This document shows positions 4,999-8,921 of a DNA stretch of 8,921 nt, one piece after another. Where the stretch lies: contig JAEXGP010000256.1 of the NCBI GenBank assembly GCA_023450775.1, forward strand, positions 1 through 8,921. The letters are read 5' to 3'. This DNA is from Actinomycetes bacterium. GTDB taxonomy: Bacteria > Actinomycetota > Acidimicrobiia > Acidimicrobiales > Microtrichaceae. The first letter of the stretch is position 1, and every line of letters starts with the position of its first letter. Below the pieces are notes generated by a model, which made no database searches, was not told where the DNA came from, and saw only the letters and a list, made by a program, of their open reading frames with translations. A program made the translations under genes and the position numbers.

Positions 4999-6132
4999 AT
5001 GTCCGATCCCTTCGCCACCGACGACTTCGGAGATGCGGCTCCCACACCGCCCACGCTGGCGGCGGTCGTGCTCGCCGCGGGCGAGGGACGGCGCATGCAG
5101 TCCGAGCGGCCCAAGCCGCTGCACCGGCTGTGCGGCCGGCCGATGCTCATGTACGTCCTGGACTCGCTGGCGGCGACCGACGCCTCCCGTGCCGTGATCG
5201 TCGTGGGCCACAAGGGCGACTGGGTGGCCAAGAAGCTGCTCGAGCACTCGCACCGCATCGACATCGAGTTCGTGGAGCAGCGCGTGCAGCGCGGCACCGG
5301 CGACGCGGCCCTGGTCGGTCTGGTGGGCCTGCCCGACGACGAGGACGAGGGCGACGTGCTCGTGCTCCCCGGCGACGCGCCGCTGCTGCGGCCGGGCACG
5401 ATCGCGGAGCTGGTCGAGCACCACCGCGCCACGGGTGCGGCGGCCACGCTGCTCACCGCGGTCATGGAGGACCCGACCGGCTACGGCCGCGTGGTCCGGG
5501 GCAAGAACGGCTCGGTCGAGCGGGTGGTCGAGGACGGCGACGCCACGCCCGAGGAGCGCGAGATCGACGAGATCAACACGTCGATCTACTGCTTCCGCCG
5601 CAGCCTGCTGGCGCCGGCGCTGCGCCGTGTGCAGCCCGACAACTCCCAGGGCGAGTACTACCTGACCGACGTCGTCGCGGTGCTGTCCGGGACCGGCCAC
5701 CGCGTGGAGGCCGTGATCGCGCCCGACGCCGCGGAGACCCAGGGCGTGAACGACCGGGTCCAGCTGTCGGTCGCGGAGTCCGAGCTGCGGCGACGCACCA
5801 ACGAGTCGCTGCTGCGCTCGGGCGTGACCATGCTCGATCCGGCGTCGGTGTTCGTGGACACGACGGTCGAGGTGGGCCAGGACGTGACCCTGTTCCCCGG
5901 CGTGATCCTGCAGGGCGCCACCGTGGTGGGCGACGGCACCGAGCTCGGTCCCAACACCCGGCTGGTCGACTGCACGGTCGGCGACGACTGCGTGATCGAG
6001 CAGACCACGGCCCGCTCCACCCGGATCGGGGACCGCTGCACGGTCGGCCCGTACGCGTCGTTCGGTCCCGGCGCCGAGCTCCCTTCGGATGTGACGACGG
6101 GGCCGTTCTACACTGCGGACACCGCCACCTGA
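4999..6132 (+). CDS. glmU: GlmU-type UDP-N-acetylglucosamine pyrophosphorylase, shortened: no acetyltransferase active site
   Basis: GlmU normally acetylates glucosamine-1-phosphate and then joins GlcNAc-1-phosphate to UTP, giving UDP-GlcNAc for peptidoglycan. Here the uridylyltransferase half is complete: LAAGEGRRM (25-33), K39, QRGTGD (97-102), PGDAPL (124-129), GYGRVV (161-166), E178, EINTSIYCF (191-199), NSQGEYYLTD (215-224) and GVND (249-252). A left-handed beta-helix starts near 276 but ends after about five turns at residue 377, against about 456 in E. coli. The catalytic His motif (HLSYIGD-like) and the CNYDG motif are missing. The GPFARLRPG segment reads GPYASFGPG, losing both arginines. 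It should therefore be a monofunctional pyrophosphorylase. Only 19 bases separate it from prs, so no hidden remainder exists. I prefer ATG 4999 (AGGTGA just before it) to the in-frame ATG at 4978, which overlaps the tRNA CCA. Confidence 0.88.
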   Translation: MSDPFATDDFGDAAPTPPTLAAVVLAAGEGRRMQSERPKPLHRLCGRPMLMYVLDSLAATDASRAVIVVGHKGDWVAKKLLEHSHRIDIEFVEQRVQRGTGDAALVGLVGLPDDEDEGDVLVLPGDAPLLRPGTIAELVEHHRATGAAATLLTAVMEDPTGYGRVVRGKNGSVERVVEDGDATPEEREIDEINTSIYCFRRSLLAPALRRVQPDNSQGEYYLTDVVAVLSGTGHRVEAVIAPDAAETQGVNDRVQLSVAESELRRRTNESLLRSGVTMLDPASVFVDTTVEVGQDVTLFPGVILQGATVVGDGTELGPNTRLVDCTVGDDCVIEQTTARSTRIGDRCTVGPYASFGPGAELPSDVTTGPFYTADTAT

Positions 6133-6144
6133 TCCGGCGGGGCT

Positions 6145-6149
6145 GGAGG
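6145..6149 (+). promoter_or_regulatory. Ribosome-binding site that decides the prs start
   Basis: GGAGG lies only two bases before the ATG at 6152, too close for use, but 11 bases before the in-frame ATG at 6161. This favours 6161, where the protein begins MELVTKKRL. Confidence 0.5.
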
Positions 6150-6160
6150 CGATGTCGGTC

Positions 6161-7144
6161 ATGGAACTGGTCACCAAGAAGCGGCTGACGATGGTGGCCG
6201 GTCGCGTCAACCGCGAGCTGGCCGAGGAGATCGCGGAGGCGCTGGGCATCTCGCTGGCGCCCATGGAGATCGCGGAGTTCGCCAACGGCGAGTTGCACTG
6301 CAAGTTCGGCGAGTCCATCCGCGGCGCCGACCTGTTCATCTTCCAGAGCCACTGCGCCTACGGCGACCTCTCGGTCAACGACGCGCTCATGGAGCACCTG
6401 ATCATGGTGGACGCCGCCAAGCGCGCCTCCGCCAAGCGGATCACCGTGGTGGCGCCCTTCTACGGCTACGGCCGCCAGGACCGGAAGGCCGAGGGCCGCG
6501 AGCCGATCACCGCAAAGCTGCTCGCCAACATGTTCGAGGTGGCCGGCGCCAAGCGCATCGTCTCGGTCGACCTGCACTCCGGTCAGATCCAGGGCTTCTT
6601 CGACGGCCCGGTCGACCACCTCACGGCGATGCCGGTGCTCGTCCAGTGGATGGCGGACAACCTGGGCGACGACCTGGTGGTCGTGTCGCCCGACGCCGGT
6701 CGCGTGAAGGTGGCCGAGCGCTACGCCAACGCCCTGCACGCGGACCTGGCGATCGTCCACAAGCGCCGGGTCAAGGGCGCCAAGAACCAGGTCGAGGCCA
6801 AGGAGGTCGTCGGCGAGGTCGAGGGCCGCACCTGCGTCCTCATCGACGACATGATCGACACCGCCGGCACGATCGTGGCCGCGGCCGACCAGCTCACCGA
6901 GCGGGGCGCCTCCGCCGTGTACTGCGCCGCCACGCACGGCGTGTTCTCGGGCCCGGCCATCGACCGGCTCAAGAACTCGTCGATCGAGAAGGTCGTCGTC
7001 ACCAACACGCTGCCGCTGCCGCCCGAGAAGCGGATCGACAAGATCGAGGTCCTGTCGGCCGCCGGCATCATCGCCGACGCGATCGACGCCGTCTTCGAGG
7101 ACACGTCGGTCAGCGAGATCTTCGACGGCCAGAACCAACACTGA
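6161..7144 (+). CDS. prs: Ribose-phosphate pyrophosphokinase (PRPP synthetase)
   Basis: This cytosolic enzyme makes PRPP from ribose-5-phosphate and ATP, feeding purine, pyrimidine, histidine, tryptophan and NAD synthesis. In actinobacteria PRPP also feeds decaprenyl-phosphoryl arabinose where that exists. The 327 residues contain two PRTase-like domains: ATP-loop FYGYGRQDRK (100-109), DLHSGQIQGFF (137-147) with the metal/ATP-binding His139, SPDAGRVKVAERYA (176-189), the catalytic-loop HKRR (200-203), and the PRPP loop IDDMIDTAGT (228-237). All key residues of class I enzymes are present, and the length is close to the usual 310-330. The gene follows glmU by a short gap and is probably co-transcribed, an order (glmU-prs-rplY/ctc-pth) known in Firmicutes and actinobacteria. 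An alternative ATG at 6152 adds three residues. It is followed by a hairpin-rich gap. Confidence 0.96.
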   Translation: MELVTKKRLTMVAGRVNRELAEEIAEALGISLAPMEIAEFANGELHCKFGESIRGADLFIFQSHCAYGDLSVNDALMEHLIMVDAAKRASAKRITVVAPFYGYGRQDRKAEGREPITAKLLANMFEVAGAKRIVSVDLHSGQIQGFFDGPVDHLTAMPVLVQWMADNLGDDLVVVSPDAGRVKVAERYANALHADLAIVHKRRVKGAKNQVEAKEVVGEVEGRTCVLIDDMIDTAGTIVAAADQLTERGASAVYCAATHGVFSGPAIDRLKNSSIEKVVVTNTLPLPPEKRIDKIEVLSAAGIIADAIDAVFEDTSVSEIFDGQNQH

Positions 7145-7147
7145 GAT

Positions 7148-7160
7148 CGGACTTCGTCCG
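7148..7160 (+). terminator. First hairpin after prs
   Basis: CGGAC (7148-7152) and GTCCG (7156-7160) pair around TTC, three bases after the prs stop. A second hairpin, GCCGCC-TCC-GGCGGC (7173-7187), follows at once. No T-tract is present. Together they could form a partial terminator or protect the prs mRNA 3' end. Confidence 0.4.
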
Positions 7161-7201
7161 CTCTCGAAGGGAGCCGCCTCCGGCGGCGCTCATCGTCTGT
7201 T

Positions 7202-7242
7202 CCGGATGAGCCAGGCCTCGCTGCGCTCGGCGGCTCATCCGG
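7202..7242 (+). repeat. Eleven-base-pair inverted repeat with a motif-bearing loop
   Basis: CCGGATGAGCC (7202-7212) and GGCTCATCCGG (7232-7242) pair perfectly around a 19-base loop. The loop holds CCTCGCTGCGCTCGG, a relative of the CTCGCTTCGCTT core in the direct repeats just downstream. This suggests one composite REP-like element rather than independent structures. Confidence 0.6.
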
Positions 7243-7245
7243 GTT

Positions 7246-7325
7246 GGCTCGCTTCGCTTGCCAACGGACGGGATCGTGTGGCCGTGGCTCGCTTCGCTTT
7301 CCAACGGACCGGGTCGTCCTGGCCA
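7246..7325 (+). repeat. Two-copy direct repeat, 40-base period
   Basis: GGCTCGCTTCGCTT starts at 7246 and again at 7286. In the first 32 bases of each unit 29 match (7246-7277 against 7286-7317), after which the similarity fades. A third partial CCAACGGA occurs at 7323-7330. The CTCGCTTCGCT core is a near-palindrome, as in dispersed intergenic REP-type repeats. Copy number elsewhere in the genome cannot be seen here. Confidence 0.75.
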
Positions 7326-7367
7326 ACGGAGTTGGGTCGCGGCTGGCCCCGAGCGCTCGCAGCCCGG

Positions 7368-7373
7368 TAACGT
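7368..7373 (+). promoter_or_regulatory. Candidate -10 element for rplY-pth
   Basis: TAACGT fits the TANNNT -10 pattern. It would start transcription near 7380 and give a leader of about 74 bases. No good -35 is present. Its position after the prs hairpins and before the rplY leader palindrome suggests that rplY-pth has its own promoter. Confidence 0.3.
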
Positions 7374-7406
7374 GGCGGGTCGCCCGTCGCCGGGTCGACG
7401 TCCGTC

Positions 7407-7424
7407 GCCGCCCGATCGGGCGGC
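7407..7424 (+). promoter_or_regulatory. Perfect 18-base palindrome in the rplY leader
   Basis: GCCGCCC (7407-7413) and GGGCGGC (7418-7424) pair around GATC, ending 18 bases before the rplY Shine-Dalgarno. In RNA it forms a stable seven-base-pair stem with a four-base loop. Leaders of ribosomal protein genes often carry control hairpins, but no known L25 leader motif is recognised here. Confidence 0.45.
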
Positions 7425-7453
7425 CAGTTCCGAAGAGTTCGCAGGAGTTCGTC

Positions 7454-8122
7454 ATGTCCGAGGTCACGCTCACCGCCTCCACCGGCCGGGAGACCGGGAC
7501 CCGCCCGTCCCGCCGCCTCCGTCGTGAGGGCCTCGTCCCCGCCGTCCTCTACGGCGAGGGCAAGGACGCCATCTCCGTCGCGGTCGACTACAAGGAGCTC
7601 CGCCGGGCGCTCAGCACCGACGCCGGCCAGAACGCCCTGATCACGCTGACCGTCGAGGGCACGTCGTACCTGACCGTGGTCAAGGACCTGCAGCGCCACC
7701 CCGTGCGCCGCGAGGTCACCCACGTCGACTTCCTGACCGTCGATCCCGACGCCGCCATCGAGGTCGAGGTGCCGATCCACCTCGTCGGCGAGGCCAAGGA
7801 GGTCACGCAGAACGGTGGCATCACCGAGCAGCGCCTCATGGCCCTCAAGGTGCTGGTGAAGCCCGACGCGATCCCCGACGGGATCGAGGCCGACATCACC
7901 GACCTCACGCTCACCACCACGATCACCGCCGCCGACCTGTCGCTGCCGGCCGGCGTCGAGCTGGTGACCGACCCCGATCAGGCCATCGTCACCGCCGAGC
8001 TCACCCGTGCCGCCGTCACGGGCCGCGGTGAGGGCGAGGATGGCGAAGAGGGCGAGGGTGGCGACGAGGGCGAGTCGTCCGAGGCCGCCGAGGCCTCCGG
8101 CGGCGACGACGCCGAGGGCTGA
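7454..8122 (+). CDS. rplY: 50S ribosomal protein L25, long CTC/TL5 form
   Basis: This ribosomal protein binds 5S rRNA in the large subunit; the long form is the general stress protein CTC of Bacillus and TL5 of Thermus. The 222 residues comprise the L25 beta-barrel (about 5-95) with GLVPAVLYGEG (26-36) and HPVRREVTHVDF (82-93), the TL5-type C-terminal domain (about 100-185), and a disordered acidic tail of Gly, Glu, Asp and Ser (about 190-222). The start is set by AGGAG (7443-7447), six bases before ATG 7454. The open frame extends further upstream, but through the repeat region, so a longer protein is unlikely. The stop overlaps the pth ATG by one base (TGATG), which implies translational coupling of the two genes. 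A palindrome in the leader may control both. Confidence 0.95.
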   Translation: MSEVTLTASTGRETGTRPSRRLRREGLVPAVLYGEGKDAISVAVDYKELRRALSTDAGQNALITLTVEGTSYLTVVKDLQRHPVRREVTHVDFLTVDPDAAIEVEVPIHLVGEAKEVTQNGGITEQRLMALKVLVKPDAIPDGIEADITDLTLTTTITAADLSLPAGVELVTDPDQAIVTAELTRAAVTGRGEGEDGEEGEGGDEGESSEAAEASGGDDAEG

Positions 8123-8706
8123 TGCCCTGGGACCGGCTGGTCCTGGGACTGGGGAACCCCGGCGAGCGTTACGCCGGCACGCGCCACAACGTCGGTGCGG
8201 ATGCGGTCGCCGAGCTCGCCCGTCGCCACGACGGCCGCCTGAAGGCCGACGGCAAGGTCAGCTCGCTGGTCGGTGACGTCCGGATCGGCTCGTCCCGCGT
8301 CGTGCTGGCCGTGCCGACCACGTACATGAACGACTCCGGTCAGGCCGCGGCCGCGCTCGTGCGCCGCTACGAGATCGACGACCTGCACCACCTCGTCGTG
8401 GCCCACGACGAGCTCGATCTGGACCAGGGCCGCCTCAAGGTGAAGCTCGGTGGCGGGCTGGCCGGCCACAACGGCCTCCGGTCGATCGACGCCCACCTCC
8501 ACGCCACCGACTTCGTCCGCGTGCGCATGGGCGTGGGCAAGCCGCCGGGCGGTGCGGACCGTGGCGCGGACTGGGTGCTGTCGAAGGTGCGGGGCACCAC
8601 CCGCAAGGAGCTCGACGTGATGATCGCCGAGGCTGCGGACGCGATCGAGCTCATCGTCACCGACGGCGTCGACGTCGCCATGCAGCGCTACAACCAGCGC
8701 GCCTGA
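8122..8706 (+). CDS. pth: Peptidyl-tRNA hydrolase
   Basis: Pth cleaves peptidyl-tRNA that drops off stalled ribosomes and so recycles tRNA in the cytosol; it is usually essential. The 194-residue length is typical. Visible active-site elements are LGLGNPGERYAGTRHNVG (8-25) with N12 and catalytic H22, TYMNDSG (67-73) with N70, VAHDELDL (93-100) with D96, and GGLAGHNGLRS (111-121) with N117, matching E. coli N10, H20, N68, D93 and N114. FVRVRMGVGKP (131-141) is the next family block. ATG 8122 overlaps the rplY stop and no separate ribosome-binding site is needed if the two are coupled. The two proteins fit one theme, ribosome and peptidyl-tRNA upkeep. Confidence 0.97.
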   Translation: MPWDRLVLGLGNPGERYAGTRHNVGADAVAELARRHDGRLKADGKVSSLVGDVRIGSSRVVLAVPTTYMNDSGQAAAALVRRYEIDDLHHLVVAHDELDLDQGRLKVKLGGGLAGHNGLRSIDAHLHATDFVRVRMGVGKPPGGADRGADWVLSKVRGTTRKELDVMIAEAADAIELIVTDGVDVAMQRYNQRA

Positions 8707-8722
8707 CCGGTCATCCCCGGTG

Positions 8723-8854
8723 CTCGGGTCGTGTGGCGCCCGATGTGGGTGCGAGGTGTCCCGGGTCCGGTGGGTCGGTCGGGGGGCCTGAACTCGGGTC
8801 GTGTGGCGCCCGATGTGGGCGCGAGGTGTCCCGGGTTCGGTGGGTCGGTCGGGG
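8723..8854. repeat. Two near-identical 62-base direct repeats, 70-base period
   Basis: Copy A (8723-8784) and copy B (8793-8854) both begin CTCGGGTCGTGTGGCGCCCG and end GGTGGGTCGGTCGGGG. They differ at only two of 62 positions (8750/8820 and 8767/8837) and are separated by eight bases, GGCCTGAA. They lie between the pth stop and the next start. The near identity in non-coding DNA points to recent duplication or a maintained function. Each copy contains the palindrome GGCGCC. Confidence 0.92.
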
Positions 8855-8868
8855 CGCCCGGCGCGGGG

Positions 8869-8874
8869 TAGGTT
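8869..8874 (+). promoter_or_regulatory. Candidate -10 for the gene at 8885 (leaderless type)
   Basis: TAGGTT fits TANNNT and ends ten bases before the ATG at 8885, so transcription would begin at or within a few bases of the start codon. No Shine-Dalgarno precedes that ATG. Both facts are typical of leaderless actinobacterial genes. No clear -35 is seen. Confidence 0.45.
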
Positions 8875-8884
8875 CCCAGCCGCC

Positions 8885-8921
8885 ATGCCCGCACCCCCTG
8901 CTCCGAACCCGTCCACGGCCG
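8885..8921 (+). CDS. Start of an unidentified gene, cut by the window edge
   Basis: ATG at 8885 opens a frame of 12 codons (MPAPPAPNPSTA) that runs off the right edge. This is too short for any homology-based call. In Bacillus the gene after ctc and pth (spoVC) is followed closely by mfd, the transcription-repair coupling factor, so mfd is a reasonable guess from position only. The start is supported by the TAGGTT -10 at a leaderless distance. Confidence 0.4.
   Translation, partial: MPAPPAPNPSTA

Larger units (their letters stand above)
7145..7453 (+). other. Hairpin- and repeat-rich gap between prs and rplY
   Basis: This 309-base non-coding stretch contains three hairpins (7148-7160, 7171-7191, 7202-7242), a roughly 40-base direct repeat (7246-7325), the ten-base palindrome CGAGCGCTCG (7350-7359), a candidate -10 (7368-7373) and an 18-base palindrome in the rplY leader (7407-7424). 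Long frames across it on either strand read as arginine/proline-rich low-complexity sequence and are not genes. Confidence 0.7.

Noticed and set aside
6062..6160. Frameshift hiding the rest of GlmU
   Set aside because: Only 28 bases separate the glmU stop from the chosen prs start, far too few for the missing roughly 110 residues in any frame.
5573..7141. 522-codon minus-strand frame opposite glmU and prs
   Set aside because: Antisense shadow rich in Val, Asp, His, Arg and Leu. The plus strand carries two genes with complete catalytic motifs.
7244..7453. N-terminal extension of L25 from 7244
   Set aside because: It is encoded by the repeat region and has no homology character. A good Shine-Dalgarno sits six bases before ATG 7454.
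8688..8916. Minus-strand frames downstream of pth with a repeating Thr/Pro/His/Arg pattern
   Set aside because: The pattern is simply the 62-base DNA direct repeat read in frame. There is no start signal or domain.

Overview
The window is very GC-rich, and its codons favour G or C in the third position. It carries the gene block tRNA-Gln, glmU, prs, rplY (long CTC-type L25), pth. This suggests a high-GC actinobacterium, and the gene content and intergenic repeat style would suit Acidimicrobiia. The lineage is an inference from gene content and composition. No rRNA or marker-gene comparison was possible.

Left half (1-3436), cell-envelope polysaccharide genes. A GNAT/BioF2-like acyltransferase runs off the left edge on the minus strand (1-296). 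After a 375-base divergent gap come two plus-strand genes: a large polyprenyl-phosphate sugar-1-phosphate transferase (672-2192), which starts glycan assembly on the lipid carrier, and a GT4-type glycosyltransferase (2264-3436), which would extend it. The second gene has no ribosome-binding site of its own. A consensus AGGAGG upstream instead serves a six-codon leader ORF whose stop overlaps the GTG start, suggesting translational coupling.

Middle (3437-4903). The convergent gap holds a strong hairpin and a 14-base tandem repeat that abuts the stop codon of a minus-strand polytopic membrane protein (3547-4731). That protein may be a GT-C-like glycosyltransferase, but its family is not certain. 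A 172-base divergent gap follows, with candidate promoters on both strands.

Right half (4904-8706), housekeeping genes on the plus strand. tRNA-Gln(UUG) directly abuts glmU. GlmU has an intact uridylyltransferase domain but stops about 110 residues early and lacks the acetyltransferase active site. It is followed by prs (PRPP synthetase), a 300-base gap full of hairpins and repeats, rplY (ribosomal protein L25/CTC) and pth (peptidyl-tRNA hydrolase), whose start overlaps the rplY stop by one base. After pth, two near-identical 62-base direct repeats precede a candidate leaderless start at 8885. From its position this could be mfd, but only 12 codons are visible.

Together, GlmU supplies UDP-GlcNAc for peptidoglycan and polysaccharide, Prs supplies PRPP, and L25 and Pth serve translation. 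The left-hand genes would consume sugar nucleotides to build a surface glycan. I see no phage, transposase, CRISPR or defence genes. The points most worth a second look are the shortened GlmU, the leader ORF, and the three different repeat families in the gaps.
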